Shown: positions 52,686 through 62,191, counted from the first letter of the stretch. The stretch: 64,000 nucleotides of DNA from Flavobacterium sp. CFS9 (GCF_041154745.1 NZ_AP031573.1:3038001-3102000); one strand, 5' to 3'. Numbers and translations are program-made. Notes: generated by a model from the sequence alone, not told the origin.

Positions 52686-54119
52686 ATGTTATTAAAAAAA
52701 TTAGCGCTAAAAACAATTGATTTCCGATACGTGTTGACAATGTGTTTTTTATTTTTTTTCAACTCAATTATTTCGGCACAAGAAGTTATTAAGGATACAG
52801 TAGTCAGTAAACCGGCTATTACGATGACTGCCGGACAGAAACTAAAAGTTGATGGTATTATTGCTACAGTTGGAGATTATATTGTTTTAGATTCAGATAT
52901 TGATAAAGCATTTTTAGAAATTACAGCACAGGGCGGATCTACAAAAGATATTACAAGATGTCAGATGTTAGGGAAGCTTTTAGAAGATAAACTTTACGCA
53001 CATCAGGCAATTCAGGATAGTATCGTAGTGAGTGATGCCGAAGTAAGAAGCATGATGGACGAGCGATTGAATTATATGGTACAGCAAGTAGGTGATATTA
53101 ATAAAGTTGTAGCTTATTATAAAAAGAATTCTGTAGAGGAATTTAAAACCTATTTTGCAGATATCTTAAAAGAGCAAAAATTAGCATCAGAAATGACAAA
53201 GAAAATTGTTGATGCTGTAGAAATAACTCCTGAGGAAGTGCGTAACTTCTTTAAAAAGATTCCTAAAGATGAATTGCCAACTTTTGGAGCTGAGATGGAA
53301 GTAGCACAGATTGTTGTCGAGCCAAAGGTTTCAAAAGAAGACGAGCAAAAGGTAATTGACAGGCTGAATTCAATAAGAAAAGATGTTCTCGAGGGATCCA
53401 GTTTTGCAACAAAAGCAGTATTGTACTCACAAGATCCGGGATCTGCACCAACCGGTGGTTTTTATAAAATGACCCGAAAGACTCCTTTTGTGAAGGAATT
53501 TAAAGATGTAGCTTTTAGTTTAGCACAGGGAGAGATTTCCGAACCTTTTAAAACTACTTTCGGATACCATATTATCATGGTTGAAAAAATTAAAGGACAG
53601 GAAATTGAATTGCGACATATTTTAATTCCGCCAACAGTTTCTGAAAATGCATTGAAAGAGGCAAAAGAAAGAATCACTAACATAAGAAACAAAATTGTTA
53701 ATAAAGAGATTACTTTCGCAGAAGCTGCAAGAACAGAGTCTGATGAAAAAGAAACAAGAGCAAACGGAGGAACACTGGTAAATCCAAATACTCAGGATAC
53801 CCGTTTCGAATTGACTAAAATGGATCCGACTTTATACGGACAGGTTTCAAATTTGAAAGACGACGAAATTTCGCAGCCGCTTTTAAATACAGATGATAAA
53901 GGGAAAAAAACGTATAAGATAATCACTGTTACCAACAGAATTGAACAACACGTTGCTGATTATGCTAAGGATTATACTAAAATTAAAGAATTAGCATTGA
54001 AAGAAAAACAAATCACAACAATCTCGAAATGGTTTGATTCTAAAATAAAAGATACTTATATCAAAATTCTTGGAGAGTACAGAGATTGTAATTTTGTCTA
54101 CAACTGGTTAAAAAAATAA
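52686..54119 (+). CDS. SurA-like periplasmic peptidylprolyl isomerase
   Basis: A 477-aa protein with a signal peptide (about residues 15-31, VLTMCFLFFFNSIISAQ), a SurA N-terminal helical domain (KLKVDGIIATVGDYIVLDSDIDKAFLEI; SVEEFKTYFADILKEQKLASEMTKKIV) and two parvulin domains (about 203-310 and 315-420). The first has EVAQIVVEPKVS...GSSFATKAVLYSQDPGSAPTGGFYKMTR and the second ELRHILIPPTVS...TFAEAARTESDEKETRANGGTLVNP. SurA guides outer-membrane protein folding, which matters for the TonB receptors and porins of this organism. It is followed by a terminator and then moxR. Confidence 0.93.
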   Translation: MLLKKLALKTIDFRYVLTMCFLFFFNSIISAQEVIKDTVVSKPAITMTAGQKLKVDGIIATVGDYIVLDSDIDKAFLEITAQGGSTKDITRCQMLGKLLEDKLYAHQAIQDSIVVSDAEVRSMMDERLNYMVQQVGDINKVVAYYKKNSVEEFKTYFADILKEQKLASEMTKKIVDAVEITPEEVRNFFKKIPKDELPTFGAEMEVAQIVVEPKVSKEDEQKVIDRLNSIRKDVLEGSSFATKAVLYSQDPGSAPTGGFYKMTRKTPFVKEFKDVAFSLAQGEISEPFKTTFGYHIIMVEKIKGQEIELRHILIPPTVSENALKEAKERITNIRNKIVNKEITFAEAARTESDEKETRANGGTLVNPNTQDTRFELTKMDPTLYGQVSNLKDDEISQPLLNTDDKGKKTYKIITVTNRIEQHVADYAKDYTKIKELALKEKQITTISKWFDSKIKDTYIKILGEYRDCNFVYNWLKK

Positions 54120-54135
54120 TTTTTATTAAATAAAG

Positions 54136-54177
54136 AAAAAGAGTTAGTTTTATGAATTCATAATACTAACTCTTTTT
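54136..54177. terminator. Intrinsic terminator after the PPIase gene
   Basis: AAAAAGAGTTAGT (54136-54148) pairs with ACTAACTCTTTTT (54165-54177), with a T-rich tail. Confidence 0.85.
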
Positions 54178-54197
54178 AATTTTAAAAACATATCTAA

Positions 54198-55151
54198 ATG
54201 TCTGACGTAACAGCAATTCATAATTTGGTTCAGAAACGAAATGAATTAAAAAACGAAATAGCAAAAATTATTGTGGGCCAGGATGCCGTTGTAGACCAAA
54301 TTTTACTGTGTATATTTTCAGGTGGTCATGCTCTTTTGATTGGTGTTCCGGGTTTGGCAAAAACTTTAATGATTAATACTTTGTCTCAGGCTTTAGGTTT
54401 AGATTTTAAAAGAATTCAGTTTACACCCGATTTAATGCCTTCGGATATTTTAGGAAGTGAAATTTTGGATGAAAACAGACATTTTAAATTCATTAAAGGA
54501 CCTATTTTTTCCAATATCATTTTGGCGGATGAGATCAATAGAACTCCGCCAAAAACACAGGCAGCTTTACTGGAAGCCATGCAGGAACGTTCCGTTACCA
54601 TTGCGGGGCAAAACTATAAGTTAGATTTACCTTATTTTGTATTGGCGACTCAAAACCCAATCGAGCAGGAAGGGACCTATCCGTTACCGGAAGCACAGTT
54701 AGACCGTTTCATGTTCGCTATTAAGCTGGAATACCCAACTTTCGAAGAAGAAGTTCAGGTAGTGAAGCGTACAACTTCTGATGCTAAGACAGCTATTAAT
54801 CCATTGTTCAGCGCAGAGGAAATTATTGAATTTCAGCATTTGATCCGCAGAATTCCTGTAGCCGATAATGTAATCGAATATGCAGTAACTTTAGTGAGCA
54901 AAACTCGCCCTGATAATGCTTTGTCGAATGATTTTGTTAAGAATTATTTAGATTGGGGAGCGGGACCAAGAGCTTCGCAGAATTTAATTTTGGCTGCAAA
55001 AGCTCACGCTGCATTCAATGGAAAATTCTCTCCCGATATTGAAGATGTAAAAGCAGTTGCAACCGGCATTTTAAGACACAGAATCATTAAAAACTATAAA
55101 GCAGATGCCGAAGGAATAACAGAAGAAGTTATTATTAAAAAACTAATGTAA
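54198..55151 (+). CDS. MoxR-family AAA+ ATPase
   Basis: A 317-aa ATPase with Walker A GVPGLAKT, Walker B ILADEINRTPPKTQAALLEAMQE and the MoxR sensor-1 ATQNPIEQEGTYPLPEAQLDRFMF. MoxR proteins act as chaperones or maturation factors, usually with VWA-domain partners. The typical neighbours (DUF58, BatA-type VWA genes) are absent downstream, since the next gene is convergent. Its role is therefore open; it follows the SurA-like gene by 78 bases, separated from it by a terminator. Confidence 0.94.
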   Translation: MSDVTAIHNLVQKRNELKNEIAKIIVGQDAVVDQILLCIFSGGHALLIGVPGLAKTLMINTLSQALGLDFKRIQFTPDLMPSDILGSEILDENRHFKFIKGPIFSNIILADEINRTPPKTQAALLEAMQERSVTIAGQNYKLDLPYFVLATQNPIEQEGTYPLPEAQLDRFMFAIKLEYPTFEEEVQVVKRTTSDAKTAINPLFSAEEIIEFQHLIRRIPVADNVIEYAVTLVSKTRPDNALSNDFVKNYLDWGAGPRASQNLILAAKAHAAFNGKFSPDIEDVKAVATGILRHRIIKNYKADAEGITEEVIIKKLM

Positions 55152-55170
55152 TAGATTTATTAAAAATATT

Positions 55171-55209
55171 AAAACCCAAACTAGTAATGATTTCTGGTTT
55201 GGGTTTTTT
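55171..55209. terminator. Bidirectional terminator between moxR and exosortase gene
   Basis: AAAACCCAAAC (55171-55181) pairs with GTTTGGGTTTT (55197-55207), followed by T on the plus side and flanked by A/T on the other. It lies between convergent genes. Confidence 0.8.
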
Positions 55210-55211
55210 AT

Positions 55212-56447
55212 TTAGTTTGATTTTAAGGTTTCGTTGATTAAAAAAATGGGTTTGCCATAAATCAGTTTTAGGAGTAAAACTTCAATTAGTGAACTGTATT
55301 TTTTGCCATTAGATTCATACCACCAATATGATTTATACTTTTGGTTGTCTTTCTCCATTTTGTTAAACCATATTTCTTCTTGGTTTACCAGGATTTTTTT
55401 AGATTCAATAATTTTGTATCCGGAGCCAGTCCAGCAAACCATCGGATTATGAGAGGGTGTTTTTATATAAGTCAATTTTTTGACAGTTTCAATTTTAAAA
55501 ACTTCCTTGTTTACCCAAGAGCCTTTTTTTATAGGGTATTCAGAACTAACTTCCTGGCGAAAATTAGTTTCTGTTTCATTTTTGATTTTTATGCTGGTGG
55601 CTAAAATGATTGTAAAGGATAGGGATACAATAAGTGTTTCAGGTTTGATTTTGGTTGAATTATTGTTTTCGATTTTTGGTTTTATATATTTACTAATGAA
55701 TAGCATCGGTATAATTTGATAAACGGTAAAACAGATTAAACCAATGGCGTGATGCAAAAAGTTTTCCTGAGTACAATTGAAAAAAATTAAGGTTACGATT
55801 CTAAAATAATTTGATATAATATTGAGTGTTATTATGACGAAACAGAAAGAGACTATTTGCAAAACGCCGTAATATTGTTTAAGTCTTCTTTCTTCCAGAG
55901 TCATTAAAATTGCGCCAAACAACAAGCCGGTTTTAAACATTGACAATCCCATGCAGGCAGTGTCGATGGTGATTTTTGCATTATTGATGTAAAAATTAAC
56001 ACCTTCGATTTTATTTATAGGCAGAAAACTCTTTAGTGTCAGATAGACTACATAACAGAGGCTTTGTTTTATTTCTGAGGTTAAGTGTGCAAAAAAAGCA
56101 CTAAAAAGCGTCGAAAATAAAATAAGGCAAATGAAAGCAATAAAGGAAAATTTCCCGGTGAAATAATGAAAAACCAAACACAGAAATAATAGTGCAGACA
56201 GAAAATGAACCGATTTGGTGTTTAAACGCCAGCTGATGAATTCTAGCAATAGAATGCTTAGAATTAAAAAATAATTAATTCTGAAATTTGTTTTTCTTCC
56301 GCCAATAATAAAAAGACAAAGAGAGCCCAGAATTCCAAGGAAATCGTTGTTTAGATTTAAAAGCAATATCTTGCTGTTTATGGCAAAAAGTAATAAGATT
56401 GCAAAAACAGCAAGTATTGGTTTTTTCTGTAGAATTAAATTCTTCAT
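55212..56447 (-). CDS. xrtN: Exosortase N (exosortase-family transpeptidase with C-terminal EpsI-like domain)
   Basis: A 411-aa inner-membrane protein with about 8 transmembrane helices. The exosortase catalytic triad is visible: Cys165 in DTACMGLSMFKTG, Arg216 in NYFRIVTLIF and His232/233 in NFLHHAIGLICF. After the last helix a periplasmic C-terminal domain (about 290-411) contains HNPMVCWTGSGYKI with C338, as in the EpsI domain fused to some exosortases. Exosortases cut PEP-CTERM-type tails and attach the protein to a carrier or release it. The gene start overlaps the stop of the VIT-domain gene by 1 base (TAATG), so the two are translationally coupled. Confidence 0.9.
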   Translation of the reverse strand: MKNLILQKKPILAVFAILLLFAINSKILLLNLNNDFLGILGSLCLFIIGGRKTNFRINYFLILSILLLEFISWRLNTKSVHFLSALLFLCLVFHYFTGKFSFIAFICLILFSTLFSAFFAHLTSEIKQSLCYVVYLTLKSFLPINKIEGVNFYINNAKITIDTACMGLSMFKTGLLFGAILMTLEERRLKQYYGVLQIVSFCFVIITLNIISNYFRIVTLIFFNCTQENFLHHAIGLICFTVYQIIPMLFISKYIKPKIENNNSTKIKPETLIVSLSFTIILATSIKIKNETETNFRQEVSSEYPIKKGSWVNKEVFKIETVKKLTYIKTPSHNPMVCWTGSGYKIIESKKILVNQEEIWFNKMEKDNQKYKSYWWYESNGKKYSSLIEVLLLKLIYGKPIFLINETLKSN

Positions 56448-58945
56448 TAATTCGTTAATTTTTGTTTTCTATAACGGAATAAAATGGCAGATAAAACGAT
56501 GAATAATAGTGCCCATTCGTGTGGTTCAGGTACGGCTCCGTCATTATTGATAGAGGCATTTCCTAAAGTATTAATGTTTTTCTCAATCCCGTTATTTTTA
56601 TAATCTTCATCCGTTTCCAAAACGATTAAAGATGAAATAGGGGTAACAATATTGGCGTCTTTTGCCAGGTCAACATATTTGTTTTGTTTTAAAGTATCGG
56701 CTTGAATTTCGACCTGATCGTTTAAAACTTTTCCAAAACAGAACATTCTGTACAAATGATTTGAACCTGTATTTGCTGTTTTCTGAATTTCTGAATTTTC
56801 ATGAATTGAGATTCCGGCAGTTTCTAAATTGACACTGTTTTCATTAGTCTGAAATTTTATGAAATGTTTTTTGCTGATAAGATCTGTACAAGTATTAAGA
56901 TTTGTTTGTATAAAACTTACATATTTCTGTTCCTTTACGGTCTGCCAGAACGGATTTATTTCATTTGAAATATTGATAACTTTTAAGTTTTTATTTTTTG
57001 TTCGTTGTCTTATTTTTTCTAAATATTTTGAAGATTCTAATTCTTCAAAGTTTGAAGAAAATGTACCGCATTTTGTGATAATCAAAGTGTTTTCCTGTAA
57101 ATCAAAAAGTGGTAGAAGAGAATAATTCAATCCATTAAATTGGCCCCAAATACTCTCGTAATTAGAAGCATTGATTTCTTGTTTCGTATCATTTATAAGA
57201 ACAAAATATTTGTTTTGAGAAAGGCTGAGTATCGATTCAAGTTCTTCTATTTTCCAGTTGTTGTTGAGATCAAGGGTAATTTCGCTTGGCGTAAAAGCAA
57301 TCCTTTCTTTAATAAGAGGTTTTGTTTCATAACTTTTATTCTTCCAGACAAATGCACTGCTCAAAGGTTTTTTGTTTAAAGGAAATTCAGCTTCCCATTT
57401 GTCCAAACCTTTAGATTCATTTATGTGGTAATTACCCGCAAAGTCAAAATCTTTTGAAGTTTTAAACTCGGTATTTCCATTCACCTGAAATCTCGAAATA
57501 GTCGCAGCATTATTGATATTTGGGCCTTTTATCGTCAAACTTTGATAGATCAGTTTATCGTCTGTAACTTTTAAAGGTGTTGTGAAGCCGCATTTAAAAG
57601 TTCGTGGTAATTCGCTTGTAATTGGAAATACGCGAACTGTAACTCTGTTGCCTTCTTTCCATTGCATTAAGGAAGGGTCTCTTGCCTCAATACCCACAAC
57701 CTGATGGTACGCTTCTTTCGCTTTTTCTTTGGTAGTTAAAACACCTTTTCTTTCTATTCCATTCACCCACAATGACAAAGAAGTTGCAACAGAGCCTTCA
57801 GGAAGCTGAAAGGAATAAATAGCTTCTTTTTGACCTTCGCTATCTTCTTCGCAGACAACATCCATTGTAATCTCGGTGTAAGCAAGTCTGTCATTCGGAT
57901 AAATCTTCACATCTTCCTTAATGTTTTTGGTAATAAGATCTCGTCCGCTCCATAATTGCTCCTCAGATTCAAGTCTTTTATCAAAATTAGCTTTTAGAAT
58001 ATTGACTTTGTCATCATCACTTAAATTGATGTTTTCTGCAAAATGGTAAGCGATATTTAAAAAAGGATTGTGAGTCTTTCTTTCGTGATACTGAACATTG
58101 TTATTGAATCTGCCAAAGTCATTTAATTCAAAGAAGTCTTCTGTTGCAATGTACACAATGTTTTTCTTCAGCAGAATTTCATTGAAAAAATTGGGTTTAA
58201 GATTTTGAGAAACTTTAATATAAGTTGGTAAATCGGTATTCTCTTCAAATGTTTTGGTAATGCCATATTGATTTATTTTTAGGCTTTCCCTGTTTAATAA
58301 AAAAGTAAACACCATCAGGCTGGTTAAAATGATTCCGATACCTGAGAGGAACGCATAGGTGTTGTTTTTTTCTTCAAAAAGAACTTTAGACAGGATGTAA
58401 GTGTGAATTGTAAGTACAATTCCGGGCACTAATCCATAAAAACCTAATCCTAAGGCAAGAATTCCTATTATAGAAAGCATGCTTATTGGTATCAGGAACA
58501 CAACATAATATAAGATTAAGAGATAAGAACAGCCGTTGATGAAATAAGAGATTAGGGTAATGTTGCGATTTGTTATTGCACGATTGTAAATTACAAAGTT
58601 TGAAAAGCAAAACAGAAACGTAGTGCAATACACCCAAATAGGTAAATTTTCGAAAACATTTACATAAACATTTGTAGAGAAACATCCGATAAACCAATTG
58701 AGAAATAAGAAAGGAAGTAAATGAAGGTAGTTCTTTTTGTTTCTTAATAGATTGTAAGTAAGGATAGCACCATACGGGAGCAGAATAATGATATTGAGTA
58801 CAGAAAGCATTTCAAAGCTTTCGTAATCTGATTTACTTCCCAATAAAGAAAGTGCCAGCATTGTTGTGCTGAATAGTGTAATAATAAGGCTGATTTTTAC
58901 TCCAATTTGGTCATTTAAAAAAGAGTTTATTCTGGTTGTATTCAT
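56447..58945 (-). CDS. XrtN-system VIT-domain protein with PEP-CTERM-like tail
   Basis: An 832-aa protein with several N-terminal transmembrane helices (about residues 15-220), a VIT domain (about 350-460, AYTEITMDVVCEED...FQLPEGSVATSLSLWVNGIERKGVLTTKEKAKEAYHQ, then GNRVTVRVFPI), a region of unknown fold, and a C-terminal sorting tail: PEP at 806-808, a hydrophobic helix (WALLFIVLSAILF) and a basic end (RYRKQK). The VIT domain recalls inter-alpha-trypsin inhibitor heavy chains and vault proteins, where it is usually followed by a von Willebrand A domain; no MIDAS-type motif is evident here. It is the likely sole substrate of the coupled exosortase gene. A -7 element (58981-58988, minus) precedes it. 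Confidence 0.88.
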   Translation of the reverse strand: MNTTRINSFLNDQIGVKISLIITLFSTTMLALSLLGSKSDYESFEMLSVLNIIILLPYGAILTYNLLRNKKNYLHLLPFLFLNWFIGCFSTNVYVNVFENLPIWVYCTTFLFCFSNFVIYNRAITNRNITLISYFINGCSYLLILYYVVFLIPISMLSIIGILALGLGFYGLVPGIVLTIHTYILSKVLFEEKNNTYAFLSGIGIILTSLMVFTFLLNRESLKINQYGITKTFEENTDLPTYIKVSQNLKPNFFNEILLKKNIVYIATEDFFELNDFGRFNNNVQYHERKTHNPFLNIAYHFAENINLSDDDKVNILKANFDKRLESEEQLWSGRDLITKNIKEDVKIYPNDRLAYTEITMDVVCEEDSEGQKEAIYSFQLPEGSVATSLSLWVNGIERKGVLTTKEKAKEAYHQVVGIEARDPSLMQWKEGNRVTVRVFPITSELPRTFKCGFTTPLKVTDDKLIYQSLTIKGPNINNAATISRFQVNGNTEFKTSKDFDFAGNYHINESKGLDKWEAEFPLNKKPLSSAFVWKNKSYETKPLIKERIAFTPSEITLDLNNNWKIEELESILSLSQNKYFVLINDTKQEINASNYESIWGQFNGLNYSLLPLFDLQENTLIITKCGTFSSNFEELESSKYLEKIRQRTKNKNLKVINISNEINPFWQTVKEQKYVSFIQTNLNTCTDLISKKHFIKFQTNENSVNLETAGISIHENSEIQKTANTGSNHLYRMFCFGKVLNDQVEIQADTLKQNKYVDLAKDANIVTPISSLIVLETDEDYKNNGIEKNINTLGNASINNDGAVPEPHEWALLFIVLSAILFRYRKQKLTN

Positions 58946-58980
58946 AGAAAGTATTTTTTAATTAAAAGAACTTTGAATTG

Positions 58981-58988
58981 CAAAGTTA
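58981..58988 (-). promoter_or_regulatory. -7 element of the exosortase-N operon
   Basis: It reads TAACTTTG on the minus strand, 35 bases before the VIT-gene start; no clear -33 element. Confidence 0.5.
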
Positions 58989-59106
58989 TGATAATAATTG
59001 AAAAATGAACTTTTTGTTTCGTTTTTTTAATTTAAAGATTTCTTTAAATATTCTTAATGATTTTTTAGTTTTGGAAGAGACTGATTAGAGAAGACAAATC
59101 GATTAC

Positions 59107-59201
59107 TATAACGTTATAATTGTTTATTTAGAAAGGTTCTTTGCTAAAGTTGAGGTAAAATCTCACTTCATTTATTGTATCAAATTTCGACTTTGCTAAA
59201 G
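59107..59201. promoter_or_regulatory. Palindrome and direct repeats upstream of acnB
   Basis: TATAACGTTATA (59107-59118) is a perfect 12-bp palindrome. CTTTGCTAAAG occurs twice (59139-59149 and 59191-59201), 52 bases apart. They lie in the 443-base gap between the divergent VIT and acnB genes and could be regulator sites for either. Confidence 0.35.
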
Positions 59202-59348
59202 AAAGGATTTTAAAATGGTAATAATTCATTTTTTTAATACAAAATTGAAATTTTGACAAAAATAAGCAACGAAAATTGTTTTTTAGCAATAATAATTTTT
59301 GAAAAGGCGAGTTCTGTTATATTTTTTTTAATTCTCGGCTTTAATAGC

Positions 59349-59356
59349 TAAATTTG
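59349..59356 (+). promoter_or_regulatory. -7 element of acnB
   Basis: TAAATTTG matches TAnnTTTG, 32 bases before the ATG at 59389; no -33 TTG in range. Confidence 0.5.
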
Positions 59357-59388
59357 CAAACAAAAAATAAAAAGACTTCTATAATATT

Positions 59389-62160
59389 ATGAATACTTAT
59401 CAAGATTACATTAAAGAAATCGAGGAAAGAAAAGGCCAGGGTCTTCATCCAAAGCCAATCGATGGTGCAGAATTAGCAAGCGAAATTATTTCACAGATTA
59501 AGGATGTTAACAATCCGTATAGAGAAGATTCGCTTAAATTTTTTATTTATAATACTTTGCCGGGTACTACAAGCGCTGCAGGTGAAAAAGCTGAGTTTTT
59601 AAAAGAGATTATTCTTGGTGAAGCTGTAGTAAGTGAAATTACTCCTGCTTTTGCATTTGAATTGTTATCTCACATGAAAGGTGGTCCTTCTATCAAGGTC
59701 CTTCTGGATTTAGCTTTAGGTAATGATACTGCTATTGCAAAAGATGCTGCAAAAGTTCTTAAAACACAGGTTTTCCTTTACGAAGCAGATACGGATCGTT
59801 TAGTAGAGGCATTCAAAAATAATAATGAAGTTGCGAAAGAAATTCTGGAAAGCTACGCACAAGCAGAATTCTTTACAAAACTTCCGGAAGTAGCAGACGA
59901 AATTAAAGTAGTTACTTTTATCGCTGGTGAAGGAGATATCTCAACAGATTTGCTTTCTCCGGGTAATCAGGCGCACTCGCGTTCAGATCGTGAGCTTCAC
60001 GGACAATGTATGATTACGCCGCAAGCGCAGCAGGAAATTAGAGCTTTACAGGCACAACACCCTGATAAAAGCGTAATGTTAATTGCTGAAAAAGGAACAA
60101 TGGGAGTTGGTTCTTCAAGAATGTCTGGTGTGAATAACGTAGCACTTTGGACAGGAAAACAATCAAGCCCGTATATTCCATTCGTAAATATTGCTCCAAT
60201 TGTAGGAGGTACAAATGGTATTTCTCCAATTTTCTTAACTACAGTTGATGTTACCGGTGGTATTGGTCTTGACCTTAAAAACTGGGTTAAAAAGCTTGAT
60301 GCAGCAGGTAATGTTGTGCGTAACGAAAATGACGAACCAGTCTTAGAGCAAACTTATTCTGTAGCTACAGGAACTGTTCTGACCATTAATATTAAAGAGA
60401 AAAAACTTTACAATGGAGATCAGGAACTGATCGATATTTCTAAAGCATTTACTCCTCAAAAAATGGAATTTATCAAAGCCGGTGGTTCATATGCTATCGT
60501 ATTTGGTAAAAAATTGCAAACATTTGCAGCAAAAACTTTAGGTGTTACAGCTCCGGTTGTATTTGCTCCTTCAAAAGAAATTTCTCATGACGGACAAGGT
60601 CTTACGGCAGTAGAGAAAATCTTCAACAGAAATGCTGTAGGTTCTACACCTGGAAAAGTGCTACACGCCGGATCTGATGTTCGTGTTGAAGTAAATATTG
60701 TAGGTTCTCAGGATACGACTGGTTTGATGACAGCTCAGGAATTAGAATCTATGGCGGCAACTGTAATTTCACCAATCGTTGATGGTGCTTATCAGTCAGG
60801 ATGTCACACCGCTTCAGTTTGGGATAAAAAAGCACAGGCAAATATTCCTAAGCTGATGAAATTTATGAATGATTTTGGTTTAATCACAGCTCGTGACCCA
60901 AAAGGAGTTTATCATTCAATGACAGACGTAATCCACAAAGTATTAAACGATATCACTATTGATGAGTGGGCGATTATTATTGGTGGTGACTCTCATACAA
61001 GGATGTCAAAAGGGGTTGCTTTTGGTGCAGATTCAGGAACAGTAGCTCTTGCATTAGCGACAGGAGAAGCTTCTATGCCAATCCCGGAATCTGTAAAAGT
61101 AACTTTCAAAGGAGATATGAAAGGATATATGGATTTCCGTGATGTAGTTCATGCTACTCAGGCTCAGATGTTGCATCAGTTTGGAGGAGAGAACGTATTC
61201 CAGGGGAGAATTATCGAGGTTCATATCGGAACTCTTACAGCTGACCAGGCGTTTACCTTTACAGACTGGACAGCAGAGATGAAAGCAAAAGCTTCTATCT
61301 GTATTTCTGAAGACGATACTTTAATCGAATCATTGGAAATTGCAAAAGGCAGAATCCAGATCATGATCGACAAAGGAATGGATAATGAGAAACACGTACT
61401 TCAGGGATTGATCAATAAAGCAAATAAGCGAATTGAAGAGATTAGAACTTCTGAAAAACCAGCTTTAACACCGGATGCAAATGCTAAGTACTACGCTGAA
61501 GTGGTAGTTGATTTGGATCAGATTGCTGAACCAATGATCGCTGATCCGGACGTAAACAATGCTGATGTTTCTAAACGATACACTCACGATACCATCAGAC
61601 CTTTATCTTTCTACGGTGGAGAGAAAAAAGTAGACTTAGGATTTATCGGATCTTGTATGGTTCACAAAGGAGATATGAAAATCCTTGCTCAGATGTTGAA
61701 AAACGTAGAGTCACAAAAAGGTAAAGTTGAGTTTAATGCACCTTTGGTTGTTGCTCCGCCTACTTACAATATCGTAGACGAATTGAAAGCTGAAGGTGAC
61801 TGGGAAGTTTTACAAAGATATTCCGGTTTTGAATTTGATGATAATGCTCCAAAAGGTGCAGCACGTACAGAATACGAAAACATGTTGTATTTAGAGCGTC
61901 CGGGATGTAACCTTTGTATGGGGAACCAGGAAAAAGCAGCAAAAGGAGATACTGTAATGGCAACTTCTACGCGTCTTTTCCAGGGAAGAGTTGTGGAAGA
62001 TACTGAAGGTAAAAAAGGAGAGTCTTTACTTTCTTCTACACCGGTTGTTGTATTGTCTACAATTTTAGGTAGGACTCCAACATTAGAGGAGTATACTACT
62101 GCGGTTGAAGGAATCAATTTAACTAAGTTTGCTCCTTCAAACAAACAGTTAGTGATGTAA
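59389..62160 (+). CDS. acnB: Aconitate hydratase B / 2-methylisocitrate dehydratase
   Basis: A 923-aa TCA-cycle enzyme isomerising citrate and isocitrate, with the AcnB order of domains: an N-terminal HEAT-like and swivel part (MNTYQDYIKEIEERKGQGLHPKPIDGAELAS; HSRSDRELHGQCMITPQAQQE) and then the Fe-S core. The 4Fe-4S cysteines are in QSGCHTASVW (first), and in LERPGCNLCMGNQ (the other two). IIGGDSHTRMSKGVAFGADSGTVALALATG is the substrate-site region. Length and motifs are complete. A terminator follows, then a second aconitase gene of a different family. Confidence 0.97.
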   Translation: MNTYQDYIKEIEERKGQGLHPKPIDGAELASEIISQIKDVNNPYREDSLKFFIYNTLPGTTSAAGEKAEFLKEIILGEAVVSEITPAFAFELLSHMKGGPSIKVLLDLALGNDTAIAKDAAKVLKTQVFLYEADTDRLVEAFKNNNEVAKEILESYAQAEFFTKLPEVADEIKVVTFIAGEGDISTDLLSPGNQAHSRSDRELHGQCMITPQAQQEIRALQAQHPDKSVMLIAEKGTMGVGSSRMSGVNNVALWTGKQSSPYIPFVNIAPIVGGTNGISPIFLTTVDVTGGIGLDLKNWVKKLDAAGNVVRNENDEPVLEQTYSVATGTVLTINIKEKKLYNGDQELIDISKAFTPQKMEFIKAGGSYAIVFGKKLQTFAAKTLGVTAPVVFAPSKEISHDGQGLTAVEKIFNRNAVGSTPGKVLHAGSDVRVEVNIVGSQDTTGLMTAQELESMAATVISPIVDGAYQSGCHTASVWDKKAQANIPKLMKFMNDFGLITARDPKGVYHSMTDVIHKVLNDITIDEWAIIIGGDSHTRMSKGVAFGADSGTVALALATGEASMPIPESVKVTFKGDMKGYMDFRDVVHATQAQMLHQFGGENVFQGRIIEVHIGTLTADQAFTFTDWTAEMKAKASICISEDDTLIESLEIAKGRIQIMIDKGMDNEKHVLQGLINKANKRIEEIRTSEKPALTPDANAKYYAEVVVDLDQIAEPMIADPDVNNADVSKRYTHDTIRPLSFYGGEKKVDLGFIGSCMVHKGDMKILAQMLKNVESQKGKVEFNAPLVVAPPTYNIVDELKAEGDWEVLQRYSGFEFDDNAPKGAARTEYENMLYLERPGCNLCMGNQEKAAKGDTVMATSTRLFQGRVVEDTEGKKGESLLSSTPVVVLSTILGRTPTLEEYTTAVEGINLTKFAPSNKQLVM

Positions 62161-62191
62161 TCTTACGATTAGTTATAATCATTATATATAG

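Noticed and set aside
54198..55151. MoxR as the start of a Bat (aerotolerance) operon
   Set aside because: The next gene downstream is convergent and the DUF58/VWA/TPR genes of that operon are absent.
55212..58945. Part of a classical exopolysaccharide/PEP-CTERM cluster
   Set aside because: No glycosyltransferase, Wza/Wzc-like or PrsK/PrsR-like genes lie nearby; neighbours are moxR and acnB.
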